Part shown: one piece after another, positions 34,187 to 44,626 of the stretch | Position numbering within the stretch: the stretch's first letter is position 1 | Layout of the letters: each line of letters starts with the position of its first letter | Source of the DNA: Salvelinus alpinus | Lineage: Eukaryota; Chordata; Actinopteri; Salmoniformes; Salmonidae | Assembly: GCF_045679555.1 (NCBI RefSeq) | Contig: NC_092098.1 | Location: 20,986,038-21,050,037 of the forward strand | Length of the DNA: 64,000 bases | Direction of reading: 5' to 3' | Position numbers and translations under genes: made by a program | The notes under the pieces: model-generated | Databases searched by the model: none | Told to the model about the DNA's origin: nothing | What the model saw: only the letters and a program-made list of their open reading frames with translations

Positions 34187-36103
34187 TCAATCATATGACC
34201 TACTGAAGAGATAAGTCTTCAGTAAAGACTTAAAGGTTGAGACCGAGTCTGCGTCTCTCACATGGGTAGGCAGACCATTCCATAAAAATGGAGATCTATA
34301 GGAGAAAGCCCTGACTCCAGCTGTTTGCTTAGAAATTCTAGGGACAATTAGGAGGCCTGCGTCTTGTGACCGTAGCGTACGTGTAGGTATGTACGGCAGG
34401 ACCAACTCGGAAAGATAGGTAGGAGCAAGCCCATGTAACGCTTTATAGGTTAACAGTAAAACCTTGAAATCAGCCCTTGCCTTAACAGGAAGCCAGTGTA
34501 GGGAAGCTAGCACTGGAGAAATATGATCAAATTTCTTGGTTCTAGTCAGGATTCTAGCAGCCGTATTTAGCACTAACTGAAGTTTATTTCGTGCTTTATC
34601 CGGGTAGCCGGAAAGTAGAGCATTGCAGTAGTCTAACCTAGAAGTAACAAATGCATGGATTAATTTTTCTGCATCATTTTTGGACAGAAAATTTCTGATT
34701 TTTGCAATGTTACGTAGATGGAAAAAAGCTGTCCTTGAAACAGTCTTGATATGTTCGTCAAAAGAGAGATCAGGGTCAAGAGTAACGCCGAGGTCCTTCA
34801 CAGTTTTATTTGAGACGACTTTACAACCATCAAGATTAATTGTCAGATTTAACAGAAGATCTCTTTGTTTCTTGGGACCTAGAACAAGCATCTCTGTTTT
34901 GTCCGAGTTTAAAAGTAGAACGTTTTCAGCCATCCACTTCCTTATGTCTGAAGCACAGGCTTCTAGCGAGGGCAATTTTGGGGCTTCACCATGTTTCATT
35001 GAAATGTACAGCTGTGTGTCATCCGCATAGCAGTGAAAGTTAACATTATGTTTTCGAATAACATCCCCAAGGGGTAAAATATATAGTGAAAACAATAGTG
35101 GTCCTAAAACGGAACCTCGAGGAACACCGAAATGTACAGTTGATTTGTCAGAGGACAAACCATTCACAGAGACAAACTGATATCTTTCCGACAGATAAGA
35201 TCTTAACCAGGCCAGAACTTGTCCGTGTAGACCAATTTGGGTTTCCAGTCTCTCCAAAAGAATGTGGTAATCGATGGTGTCAAAGGCAACACTAAGGTCT
35301 AGTAGCACGAGGACAGATGCAGAGCCTCGGTCTGACGCCATTAAAAGGTCATTTACCACCTTCACAAGTGCAGTCTCAGTGCTATGATGGGGTCTAAAAC
35401 CAGACTGAAGCATTTCGTATACATTGTTTGTCTTCAGGAAGGCAGTGAGTTGCTGCGCAACAGCATTTTCTAAAAATGTTGAGAGGAATGGAAGATTCGA
35501 TATAGGCCAATAGTTTTTTATATTTTCCGGGTCAAGGTTTGGCTTTTTCAAGAGAGGCTTTATTACTGCCACTTTTAGTGAGTTTGGTACACATCCGGTG
35601 GATAGAGAGCCGTTTATTATGTTCAACATAGGAGGGCCAAGCACAGGAAGCAGCTCTTTCAGTAGTTTAGTAGGAATAGGATCCAGTATGCAGCTTGAAG
35701 GTTTAGAGGCCATGATTATTTTCATCATTGTGTCAAGAGATATAGTACTAAAACACTTAAGTGTCTCTCCCGATCCCAGGCCCTGGCAGAGCTGTGCAGA
35801 TCCAGGACAGCTAAGCCCTGGAGGAATACGCAGATTTAAAGAGGAGTCCGTAATTTGCTTTCTAATGATCATGATCTTTTCCTCAAAGAAGTTCATGAAT
35901 TTATTACTGCTGAAGTGAAAGCCATCCTCTCTTGGGGAATGCTGCTTTTTAGTTAGCTTTGCAACAGTATCAAAAATACATTTTGGATTGTTCTTATTTT
36001 CCTCAATTAAGTTGGAAAAGTAGGATGATCGAGCAGCAGTGAGGGCTCTTCGGTACTGTCTTTCCAAGCTAGTCGGAAGACTTCCAGTTTGGTGTGGCGC
36101 CAT
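34187..36103 (-). CDS. LINE B reverse transcriptase, intact 638-codon frame
   Basis: Contains '[20 protein letters not shown]', '[20 protein letters not shown]' (fingers), '[20 protein letters not shown]' (motif A), '[17 protein letters not shown]' and the catalytic YADD at residues 359-362. The C-terminal end has '[20 protein letters not shown]'. The Met at 36103 is not the true start: the family reads through from the endonuclease, and the upstream frame (36007-36900) shifts near 36020-36050. So the whole ORF2 is broken once while the RT part is open. Confidence 0.88.
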   Translation of the reverse strand: MAPHQTGSLPTSLERQYRRALTAARSSYFSNLIEENKNNPKCIFDTVAKLTKKQHSPREDGFHFSSNKFMNFFEEKIMIIRKQITDSSLNLRIPPGLSCPGSAQLCQGLGSGETLKCFSTISLDTMMKIIMASKPSSCILDPIPTKLLKELLPVLGPPMLNIINGSLSTGCVPNSLKVAVIKPLLKKPNLDPENIKNYWPISNLPFLSTFLENAVAQQLTAFLKTNNVYEMLQSGFRPHHSTETALVKVVNDLLMASDRGSASVLVLLDLSVAFDTIDYHILLERLETQIGLHGQVLAWLRSYLSERYQFVSVNGLSSDKSTVHFGVPRGSVLGPLLFSLYILPLGDVIRKHNVNFHCYADDTQLYISMKHGEAPKLPSLEACASDIRKWMAENVLLLNSDKTEMLVLGPKKQRDLLLNLTINLDGCKVVSNKTVKDLGVTLDPDLSFDEHIKTVSRTAFFHLRNIAKIRNFLSKNDAEKLIHAFVTSRLDYCNALLSGYPDKARNKLQLVLNTAARILTRTKKFDHISPVLASLHWLPVKARADFKVLLLTYKALHGLAPTYLSELVLPYIPTRTLRSQDAGLLIVPRISKQTAGVRAFSYRSPFLWNGLPTHVRDADSVSTFKSLLKTYLFSRSYD

Positions 36104-36861
36104 TTCCGTTCCAATTTTCTGGAAGCTTGCTTCAGAGCTCGGGTATTTTCTGTATACCAGGGAGCTAGTTTCTTATGACAAATGTTTTTCGTTTTTAGGG
36201 GTGCAACTGCATCTAGGGTATTGCGCAAGGTTAAATTGAGTTCCTCAGTTAGGTGGTTAACTGATTTTTGTCCTCTGACGTCCTTGGGTAGGCAGAAGGA
36301 GTCTGGAAGGGCATCAAGGAATTTTTGTGTTGTCTGAGAATTTATAGCACGACTTTTGATGCTCCTTGGTTGGAGTCTGAGCAGATTATTTGTTGCGATT
36401 TCAAACGTAATAAAATGGTGGTCCGATAGTCCAGGATTATGAGGAAAAACATTAAGATCTACAACATTTATTCCATGGGACAAAACTAGGTCCAGAGTAT
36501 GACTGTGGCAGTGAGTAGGTCCAGAGACATGTTGGACAAAACCCACTGAGTCGATGATGGCTCCGAAAGCCTTTTGGAGTGGATCTGTGGACTTTTCCAT
36601 ATGAATATTAAAATCACCAAAAATTTGAATATTATCTGCTATGACTACAAGGTCCGATAGGAATTCAGGGAACTCAGAGAGGAACGCTGTATATGGCCCA
36701 GGAGGCCTGTAAACAGTAGCTATAAAAAGTGATTGAGTAGGTTGCATAGATTTCATGACTAGAAGCTCAAAAGACGAAAACGTCATTTTCTTTTTTGTAA
36801 ATTGAAATTTGCTATCGTAAATGTTAGCAACACCTCCGCCTTTGCGGGATGCACGGGGGAT
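36007..36861 (-). pseudogene. LINE B endonuclease part (5'-truncated)
   Basis: 'NIQIFGDFNIHMEKSTDPLQ' carries the 'GDFN' motif of apurinic-type LINE endonucleases, and 'LDLVLSHGI' plus 'GLSDHHFITFEI' carries the C-terminal 'SDH' motif. These residues bind metal and cut the target DNA. The N-terminal third is missing because of 5' truncation at 36861; the frame shifts before the RT. Confidence 0.85.
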
Positions 36862-36904
36862 AAATGTATACATCATATAGTCATTATTCATAAAAATCAT
36901 AACA
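36862..36904 (-). repeat. Proviral 5' LTR, outer part
   Basis: 'aaatgtatacatcatatagt' to 'aaaatcataaca', matching 24745-24787 with one obvious difference. It is followed by GCACT, the right target duplication of the provirus. Confidence 0.9.
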
Positions 36905-36909
36905 GCACT

Positions 36910-37607
36910 CGGGACCTTCCCCCTCCCTCGTCGTCGTGATCAAGCCCTCCACCGTTGTGTCATCAGCAAACTTGATAATGGTGTAGGATTTGTGCGCGGC
37001 CTCACAGCTGTGAGTGAACTAGGAGTTCAGGAGGAGACTAAGCACACACCCTTGAGGGGTCCCGAGTTGATAGTCAGGTTGGCGGACGTGTTGTTTATCC
37101 TCACCGCCTGGGGGCGGCCCATCAGGAAGTCTAGGATCTAGTTGCAGAAGGTGGTGTTCAGTCCCAGGGTCCTGAGCGTGGAGGGGACTGTGGTGTTGAA
37201 TGCTGAGCTGTAGTCAATGAACAGCATTCTTACATAGGTAAACCTTTTGTCCAGGTGGGTGAGGCCAGTGTGGAGTGCAATAAAGATTCCATCATCTGTG
37301 GATCTGTTGGGGCGGTATGCGAATTGGATTGGGTCCAGGGTGTCTGGGATGACGTTATTGATGTGAGCCATGACCATGGTTTCAAAGCATTTCATGGCTA
37401 TATGTGTGAGTGCTACAGGGGCAATAGTCATTTAGGCAGGTTACCTTGGCATGGGGACTATGGTGGTCTGCTTGAAACAAGAATTGCAGACCGTGTCAGG
37501 GATAAGTTGAACATTTCAGTGAAGACACTTGCCAGCTGGTCAGCGCATGCTCGGAGTACGCATCCTAGTATTTCGTCTGGCCTGTGGCCTTGAGAATGCT
37601 AACCTGT
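36910..37607 (-). pseudogene. LINE A reverse transcriptase, core piece
   Basis: Minus frame 37138-37431 reads '[20 protein letters not shown]', '[20 protein letters not shown]' and '[20 protein letters not shown]', i.e. fingers and motif A. It matches 54400-54660 of the other LINE A copy. Confidence 0.85.
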
Positions 37608-37611
37608 TTAA

Positions 37612-38721
37612 CTTCTTATGGCTGGGGGGCAGTATTGAGTAGCTTGGATGAATAAGGTGCCCAGAGTAAACTGCCTGCTACTCAGGCCCAGAAGCTAAGA
37701 TATGCATATTATTAGTAGATTTGGATAGAAAACACTCTGAAGTTTCTAAAACTATTTGAATGATGTCTGTGAGTATAACAGAACTCATATGGCAGGCAAA
37801 AACCTGAGAAAAAAATCCAACCAGGAAGTGGGAAATCTGAGGTTTGTAGGTTTTCAAGTCTTTGCCTATCCAATAAACAGTGTAAAATTTGGTCCGATTG
37901 CACTTCCTAAGGCTTCCACTAGATGTCAATAGTCTTTAGAACCTTGTTTCAGGCTTCTACTGTGAAGGGGGAGAGAATAAGAGCTGTTTGAGTCAGGTGT
38001 CTGGCAGCATGCCATGAGCTAAGTCTCGCACGAGCTCTGTTCCTTTTCATTTCTAAAAGACAAAGAAATTGTCCGGTTGGAATATTATTGAAGATTTATG
38101 ATAAAAACATCCTAAAGATTGATTCTATACATCGTTTGACATGTTTCTACGAACTGTCGTCTGAACTAAGTGCCTGCGCCTTGTGAATTTGGATTTGTGA
38201 ACTAAACGCGCGAACAAAAAGGAGGTCTTTGGACATAAATGATGGACTTTATCGAACAAAACAAACATTTATTGTGGAACTGGGATTCCTGGGAGTGCAT
38301 TCCGATGAAGATCATCAAAAGTGATGGATATAAATATGAACTTTATCGAACAAAACATACATGTATTGTGTAACATGAAGTCCTATGAGTGTAATCTGAT
38401 GAAGATCATCAAAGGTTAGTGATTAATTTTATCTCTATTTCTGCTTTTTGTGACTCCTCTCTTTGGCTGGAAAAATGGCTGTGTTTTTCTGTGACTTGGC
38501 GCTGACCTAACATAATCGCATGGTATGCTTTCGTCGTAAAGCCTTTTTGAAATCGGACACTGTGGTGGGATTAACAACAAGTTTATCTTTAAAATGGTGT
38601 ATAATACTTGTATGTTTGAGGAATTTTAATTATGAGATTTCTATTGTTTGAATTTGGCGCCCTGCACTTTCACTGGCTGTTGTCAAATCGATCCCGTTAA
38701 CGTGATTTCAGCCATAAGAAG
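37612..38721. mobile_element. TTAA-flanked non-autonomous DNA transposon (1110 bp)
   Basis: Inverted ends 'cttcttatggctg' and 'cagccataagaag' (13 bp) are flanked by TTAA on both sides (37608-37611 and 38722-38725). The host LINE A reads 'cctgttTAAaggtct' without it, so one TTAA is the target duplication. TTAA duplication is the signature of piggyBac-type transposition. No transposase frame is present. The interior contains 'aaaaacctgagaaaaaaatc' and 'gaacaaaacaaacatttatt'-type sequence without coding capacity. Confidence 0.85.
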
Positions 38722-38922
38722 TTAAAGGTCTGACATCGCTACGGAGAGCGAGATCCCACAGTCATCCCACAGTCATCCGGGAACAGCTGGTGCTCTCATG
38801 CATGGTTCAGTGTTGCTTGCCTCGAAGCGAGCATAGAAGGCATTTAGCTTGTCTGTTAGGCTTGCGTCACTTGGCAGTTTGTGTCTGGGTTTCCCATTGT
38901 AATCTGTGACAGTTTGCAAGCT

Positions 38923-39057
38923 TTATTTCATTTCTTGATTCAATTATTATGTCATACTGTAAGGTGTAATGGAGCGATATAGCTGTAAATAAAAATCAGT
39001 ACGATGCAAGAAAACTAACTGCATATCATGACTTTTGGTCCTAATAGCCAAGCCCAC
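38923..39057. other. Intronic DNA between LINE A and zdhhc15 exon
   Basis: Short AT-rich stretch with nothing recognised; the LINE A 5' truncation point lies at about 38922. Confidence 0.5.
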
Positions 39058-39173
39058 CTTGAGAAGGTAAGAATGAACCAGGGCGTCTTATCTTCTCCAA
39101 ACACCTGGAGGAAGTTCTCCAAGAGCTCAATGTTGAAGCCATTCCTGCCAGGAAAGAAAGGAGCAGAGTGGCT
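39058..39173 (-). CDS. zdhhc15: zdhhc15-like palmitoyltransferase exon (between last TM and tail)
   Basis: Acceptor 'cttcccctccctcag' and donor GTGGGC on the minus strand. It encodes 'SHSAPFFPGRNGFNIELLEN' followed by 'FLQVFGEDKTPWFILTFS'. This matches the post-transmembrane 'NGFxLG..KN..QVFGD.K..W.LP' (TTxE/PaCCT-region) block of the ZDHHC2/15/20 group. It joins in phase to the exons on either side (phase 0 in, phase 2 out). The 'LTF' in place of 'LPI' and the short linker look diverged from orthologues I recall. Confidence 0.82.
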
Positions 39174-39392
39174 CTGAGGGAGGGGAAGAGAGCGGAAAGA
39201 GGACGATAAAGACAAACACACCGTTCCATAAAACCACACCCAAACCTCTGCATGTTGTGAACCGATAAGAACATGTAAAAAATCTATAGCATGCTTAGAA
39301 CATCTTTAATTCAGCTAAATGTGTATCTCACATATCAAGCTGCAGTTGAGTGTAGCTGTAAAGGCAGAACACTCGGGGTATTTATACTTAAC

Positions 39393-39504
39393 CAATGTGG
39401 ATTTGTTCCTGGCCACCAGGCAGCAGTGGTACCCAAACAGGAACAGAGTCGCCAAGAACATCAGAGCTACCAGCATGAGGAAGAGAACATGTAACTTAGC
39501 AGGC
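39393..39504 (-). CDS. zdhhc15: zdhhc15-like palmitoyltransferase exon (fourth transmembrane helix)
   Basis: Encodes 'PAKLHVLFLMLVALMFLATL' then 'FLFGYHCCLVARNKSTL', the last membrane helix and the start of the cytosolic tail of a ZDHHC15-type S-acyltransferase (human: 'AKFHVLFLLFVACMFFVSL' as recalled). Acceptor 'ctaatag' is weak but has AG; the donor is GTTAAG. The exon before it should encode the DHHC cysteine-rich catalytic domain, which I cannot find between here and rb1. The gene may be 5'-truncated in this locus. Confidence 0.83.
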
Positions 39505-39742
39505 CTATTAGGGAGCCCCCTCAGAGAGAGAAACACAGAGGGAGAAAGAGAAGAGAAAAAAGAAAGCCATTAACACGACAACACAGAGCCGTAGATGGAT
39601 ATTAATGAAACGGTTGCTCTGCCTTCAGACAAACATCCTCCAATCACTCGCCACCTAGTACTTAAAAATAAAATACAGTAACACTGTTGCAGGTGAGGAA
39701 CACTTCCTCTGCAGTTTGAGTTTCTAATAGCATTCTGGAATT
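39505..39742. other. Intron or flank of zdhhc15
   Basis: Purine-rich stretch (39520-39570) and ordinary sequence; no further exon recognised. Confidence 0.5.
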
Positions 39743-40525
39743 ACACTATATATACAAAAGTATGTGGACACCCCTTCAAAATAGTGGATCCTGCTATTTC
39801 AGCCACACCTGTTGCTGACAGGTGTATAGAATCGAGCACACAGCCATGCAATCTCCATAGACAAACATTGGCAGTAGAATGGAGAGCTCAGTGACTTTCA
39901 ATAATGCCCCTTCATAGGATGCCACCTTTCTAATAAGTCAGTTCGTCAAATTTCTGCCCTGCTAGAGCTGCCACGGTCAACTATAAGTGCAGTTATTGTG
40001 AAGTGGAAACGTCTAGGAGCAACAATGGTTCAGCCACACAAGCTCACAGAACGGGACCTCCAAGTGCTGAAGCGTGCAGCGCGTAAAAATTGTCTGTACT
40101 CGGTTGCAACACTCTACCAAGTTCCAAACTGCCACTAGAAGCAACATCAGCACAAGAACTGTTCGTCGGGAGTGTCATGAAATGGGTTTCCATGGCCGAG
40201 CAGCTGCACAAGCCTAAGATCATCATATGCAATGCCAAGCGTCGGCTGGAATGGTGTAAAGCTCTCCGCCATTGAACTCTGGAGCAGTGAAAACACGTTC
40301 TCTGGAGTGATGACTCACGCTTCACCATCAGTCTGATGGACGAATCTGAGTATGGCGGATACCAGGAGAATGCTACCTGCCCGAATGCATAGTGCCAACT
40401 GTAAAATTTGGTGGAGGTAGAATAATGGTCTGGGACTGTTTTTCATAGTTCGGGCTAGGCCCTTTCGTTTCAGTAAAGGGAAATCTTAACGCTACAGCAT
40501 ACAATGACATTCTAGATGAGTAAAG
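39743..40525 (+). mobile_element. Tc1-like transposon, truncated and inactive
   Basis: Starts 'acactatatatacaaaagta' 'tgtggacacccc', a common teleost Tc1 end. A degenerate plus-strand transposase follows ('LGATMVQPHKLTERDLQVLK', then 'WNGVKLSAIELWSSENTFSG' in another frame). Stops and indels break it, and the right inverted end is missing where the next LINE fragment begins. Confidence 0.8.
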
Positions 40526-41400
40526 CCAGTGTGTCTATGTATACGGATGACTCATCACAATACAAGTCAGCTAGTACAGCGACTGAAATGACTGCAAACT
40601 AGGACTGCAGTTAGTTTCAGAATGGGACTATTTAAAAAAACTAAAAGCATTGTATTTGGGACAAAATCATTCACTAAACCTGAACTAAATCTTGGAATGA
40701 ATAATGTGGAAATTGAGCAAGTTGAGGTGACTAAACTGCTTGGAGTAACACTAGATTGTCAAATCAAATGTATTTATATAGCCCTTCTTATATCAGCTGA
40801 TATATCAAAGTGCTGTACAGAAACCCAGCCTAAAACCCCAAACAGCAAGTAATGCAGGTGTAGAAGCATTGTAAACTGTCATGGACAAAACATATTGATA
40901 CAACAGTAGCTAAGATGGGGAGAAGTATGTCCATAATAAAGCGCTGCTCTGCCATCTTAACAACACTATCAACAAGGCAGGTTCTACAGGCCCTAGTTTT
41001 GTCGCACCTGAACTACTGTTCAGTCGTGTGGTCAAGTGCCACAAAGAGGGACTTAGGAAAATTGCAACTGGCCCTTAGACAAACACAGAGAGCTAATATT
41101 AATAATATGCATGTTAATCTCTCCAGGTTCAAAGTGGAGGAGAGATTGACTTCATCAGGTATTGACATGTTGAATGCACCGAGCTGTCTGTTTGAACTAC
41201 TGGCACACAGCTCGGACACCCATAAGACTTGAACCCCACAAGACTTGCCACCAGAGGTTTCTTCACAGTCCCCAAGTCCAGAACAGACTATGGGAGGCGC
41301 ACAGTACTACATAGAGCCATGACTACATGGAACTCTATTCCACATCAAGTAACTGATGCAAGCAGTAAAATTAGATAAAACCTAAAAATCTACCTTATGG
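40526..41400 (+). mobile_element. LINE fragment (RT C-terminal half)
   Basis: Two plus frames around an insertion give 'KSIVFGTKSFTKPELNLGMN', 'VTKLLGVTLD' and then 'MSIIKRCSAILTTLSTRQVL', 'LSHLNYCSVVWSSATKRDL'. These are the post-catalytic 'LGV.LD' and thumb motifs of a LINE RT. The family differs from A, B and C. Both ends are truncated. Confidence 0.8.
40757..40869 (-). repeat. Bare 3' tail of a LINE B relative
   Basis: 'caaatcaaatgtatttatat' to 'taatgcaggtgtagaagc' corresponds to the extreme 3' end of family B (compare 31573-31690). Flanking 'attgt' occurs on both sides, and removal restores 'ctagattgtaaactgtcatgg' of the LINE fragment. A 113-bp, heavily 5'-truncated insertion or a SINE using the same tail. 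Confidence 0.8.
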
Positions 41401-41491
41401 AAGAGCGGGGACTGTGAAGCAATACAAACATATGCAGACATGCATACAAACACATGATAACATATGCACATGGTTTTGTGTTGTAGATACA

Positions 41492-42628
41492 GTGCATTCG
41501 GAAAGTATTCAGACTCCTTGACTTTTTCCACATTTTGTTACTTTACAGCCATATTCTAAATCGATCTACCACAATACCCCCATCTCTCCAGAGATGTTCG
41601 ATCGGGTTCAAGTCCGGGCTCTGGCTGCGTCACTCAAGGACATTCAGAGACTTGTCCAGAAGCCTTCCTGCATTGTCTTAGCTGTGTGCTTCCTGTTGGA
41701 AGGTGAACCTTCGCCCCAGTCCGAGGTTATGAGCGCTCTGGAGCAGCTTTTCATCAAGGTTTTCTCTGTACTTTGCTCCATTCATTTTCCCCTCGACCCT
41801 GACTAGTTTCCCTGCCGCTGAAAAACATCCCCACAGCATGATGCTGCCCCCACCATGCTTCACCGTACGGATGGTGGTAGGTTTCCTCCAGACGTGACTC
41901 TCAGACCATGAGAAACAAGATTCTCTGGTCTGATGAAAGCAAGATTGAATTATTTGGCCTGATTCAGTCCCACTGTTCCATAAGGTGTATTTTTAAGTTT
42001 AATTTTTTTAATCTAAATCAGGCCAAAGAATTCAATCTCGCGTTCATCAGACCAGAGAATCTTGTTGATGGTGCCTTTTGGCAAACTCCAAGCGGGCGGT
42101 CATGTACCTTTTACTGAGGAGTGGCTGCCGTCTGGTCACTACCATAAAGGCCTGATTGGTGGAGTGCTGCAGAGATGGTTGTCCTTCTGGAAGGTTCTCT
42201 CATTTCCACAGAGGAACTCTGGAGCGCAGTCAGAGTGACCATCAAGTTCTTGGTCACATCCCTGACCAAGACTCTTCTCCCCCGATTGCTCATAGGTGTG
42301 TGCCTTTCCAAATCATGTCCAATTAATTGAATGTACCACAGGTGGACTCCAATCAAGTTGTCGAAACATTTCAAGGATGATCAATGGAAACATGATGCAC
42401 CCGAGCTCAATTTCAAGTCTCATAGCAAAGGGTCTGAATATTTATGTAAATAAGCTATTTCTGTTTAAGTTTTTTTAATACATTTGCTAAAAATCTGGTT
42501 TTGCTTTGTCATTATGGGGTATTATGTGTAGATTGATGAGGGAAAAAAATTATTTAATCAATTTTAGAATAAGACTAACATAAAATGTGGAAAAAGTCAA
42601 GGGTCTGAATACTTTCCCGAATGCACGG
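41492..42628 (-). mobile_element. Tc1-like transposon, inactive
   Basis: Left end 'cagtgcattcggaaagtatt' and right end 'aatactttcccgaatgcac' are inverted. A minus-strand piece at 42111-42374 carries 'NRGRRVLVRDVTKNLMVTLT', the DNA-binding domain; 41678-41863 carries '[20 protein letters not shown]' from the catalytic domain. The two lie in different order and frame because of internal rearrangement (see 41890-42060). Same subfamily as 6276-7520. Confidence 0.85.
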
Positions 42629-42714
42629 TGTGTAGCGCCCCCTGGCGGTGAACAGAATTGGTATTATGACATACTGGAGCCAGTACAAAGTATAAACATT
42701 TCATATATACACTG

Positions 42715-43545
42715 AACAAAAATATAAAACGCAATATGTAAAGTGTTATTACCATGTTTCCTGTGCTGAAATAAAAGATCCCAGAAATGTTCCATATGCA
42801 CAAAAAGCTTATATCTCTCAAATGATGTGCTCACATTTGTTTACATCCCTGTTATTGAGCATTTATCCTTTGCGAAGGAAAGCCATCCACCTGACCTATC
42901 CAGACAAGCCATCCACCTTATCCAGGTGTGATATATCAAGAAGCAGATTAAATAGCAAGATCCTTAATTACACAGATGCACCTTGTCCTGGGGACAATAA
43001 AAGGCCACTAAGATGTGCAGGTGTCACACAACACAATGCCACAGATATTTCAAGTTTTGAGGGAGCCTGCAATTGGCATGCTGACTGCAGGAATGTCCAC
43101 CAGAGCTGTTGCCAGAGAATTTAATTTTAATTTCTCTACCATAAGCTGTTTTAGAGAATTTGTCAGTATGTCCAACCGGCCTCACAACCGCAGACCATGT
43201 GTAAAAATGCCAGCCCAGGACCTCCACATCCGGCTTCTGCACTTGCAGGATCGTCGAGAGACCAGCCACCCAGACAGCTGATGAAACTGAGGAGTATTTC
43301 TGTTTGTAATAAAGCCCTTTTGTGGTGAAAAACGAATTCTGATTGGCTGGGCCTGGCTCCCAAATGTGTGGGCCTATGCCCTCCCAGGCCCACCCATGGC
43401 TGCACCCCTGCAGTCATGTGAAATCCATAGATGAGGGCCTAACTAATTTATTTCAATTGTATGATTTCCTTATATGAACTATAACTCTGTAAAATCGTTG
43501 AAATTGTTGCATGTTGCGTTTATATTTTTGTTCAGTATAAATACC
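42715..43545 (+). mobile_element. Tc1/mariner-superfamily-like element with 'actgaacaaaaatataaa' ends
   Basis: Ends 'actgaacaaaaatataaaac' and 'gtttatatttttgttcagt' are inverted. The interior encodes a helix-turn-helix-like piece ('LREPAIGMLTAGMSTRAVAR', 43040-43110) as in transposase N termini ('AIGMLxAGxSxRxVAR'). The catalytic part is deleted. A second copy begins at 63797 in the opposite orientation. Confidence 0.78.
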
Positions 43546-43613
43546 TATGTGCTCTCATCTTATCTACCAACATAGACAGGGCTCTAACTCCTCTAGCTCC
43601 ACAATGAAATAGG

Positions 43614-44606
43614 GTGCAGGCCAGGCAGCAGGCTGTTAGCCAGCCTGCCAGCTTAGTGGAGTCTGCCACTAGCATAGTCAGTGTAGTCAGCTCAGCTATC
43701 CCCATTGAGACTGTGTCTGTGCCTCGACCTAGGTTGGGCAAAACTAAACATGGCGGTGTTCGCCTTAGCAATCTCACTAGGATGAAGACCTCCTCCATTC
43801 CTGCCATTATTGAAAGAGATCGTGATACCTCACATCTCAAAATAGGGCTACTTAATGTTAGATCCCTCACTTCAAAGGCAGTTATAGTCAATGAACTAAT
43901 CACTGATCATAATCTTGATGTGATTGGCCTGACTGAAACATGGCTTAAGCCTGATGAATTTACTGTGTTAAATGAGGCCTCACCTCCTTGTTACACTAGT
44001 GACCATATCCCCCGTGCATCCCGCAAAGGTGGAGGTGTTGCTAACATTTACGATAGCAAATTTCAATTTACAAAAACAAAATGACATTTTCGTCTTTTGA
44101 GCTTCTAGTCATGAAATCTATGCAGCCTACTCAATCACTTTTTATAGCTACTGTTTACAGGTCTCCTGGGCCATATACAGCGTTCCTCACTGAGTTCCCT
44201 GAATTCCTATCGGACCTTGTAGTAATAGCAGATAATATTCAAATTTTTGGTGATTTTAAATTTCACATGGAAAAGTCCACAGACCCACTCCAAAAGGCTT
44301 TTGGAGCCATCATCGACTCAGTGGGTTTTGTCCAACATGTCTCTGGACCTACTCACTGCCAGTCATACTCTGGACCTAGTTTTGTCCCATGGAATAAATG
44401 TTGTAGATCTGAATGTTTTTCCTCATAATCCTGGACTATCGGACCACCATTTTATTACGTTTTCAATCGCAACAAATAATCTGCTCAGACCCCAACCAAG
44501 GAGCATCAAAAGTCGTGCTATAAATTCTCAGACAACACAAAGATTCCTTGATGCCCTTCCAGACTCCTTCTGCCTACCCAAGGACAAAAATCAGTTAACC
44601 ACCTAA
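43614..44606 (+). pseudogene. LINE B endonuclease, frame-broken
   Basis: 'LKIGLLNVRSLTSKAVIVNE' and 'GLTETWLKP' are the N-terminal motifs of apurinic-type endonuclease (Asn, Glu catalytic residues), followed by 'RASRKGGGVANIY', 'DNIQIFGDFKFHMEKSTDPL' and 'GLSDHHFITFSI'. The active-site Asn of 'GDFN' is Lys here. Frame changes lie near 44082 and 44380. Confidence 0.85.
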
Positions 44607-44626
44607 CTGAGGAACTCAATTTAACC

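Larger units (their letters stand above)
31573..36861 (-). mobile_element. LINE family B copy, inserted in the 5' LTR
   Basis: Minus-orientation LINE with 3' end at 31573 ('caatcaatcaagtttatttt' on the plus strand) and 5' end truncated at about 36861, inside the endonuclease frame. The LTR sequence is continuous across it (…ctacgtt | aaatgtatac…). It holds an intact 638-codon RT frame, an endonuclease frame, a tandem duplication in its 3' UTR (33070-33645) and a short LTR element (31689-32946). A second copy is at 43548-47815. Confidence 0.92.
24201..36904 (-). mobile_element. Endogenous retrovirus (provirus), carrying nested insertions
   Basis: Minus-orientation provirus with two LTRs and 5-bp target duplications GCACT (24196-24200 and 36905-36909). 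On the plus strand each LTR starts TG and ends 'cataaca'. From 5' to 3' in viral sense: 5' LTR (36904-31020, split by LINE B), tRNA-Tyr-type primer-binding site, about 4.2 kb without recognisable gag or protease/RT, an integrase C-terminal remnant, a fragmented env, polypurine tract and 3' LTR. Without the 5.3-kb LINE insertion it is about 7.4 kb. Env has the CX6CC motif; integrase end and env are gamma/epsilon-retrovirus-like. The genes are broken, and no infectious potential is implied. Confidence 0.9.
23081..38922 (-). mobile_element. LINE family A copy, split by nested insertions
   Basis: Pieces at 23081-24200, 36905-37611 and 38722-38922 align, in order, to one LINE when compared with the plus-strand copy at 52575-55437. 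The pieces include 3' UTR ('ttgtatttgttacatgcttc'), RT thumb ('LRKFGMGPQILKKFYSC' and 'LFSLLPHGKRYQCTKFGTN' in minus frames), and RT core ('[20 protein letters not shown]', '[16 protein letters not shown]'). It is interrupted by a SINE, by a provirus with a GCACT duplication, and by a TTAA-flanked element. All lie in one zdhhc15 intron, in the sense of that gene. Confidence 0.88.
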
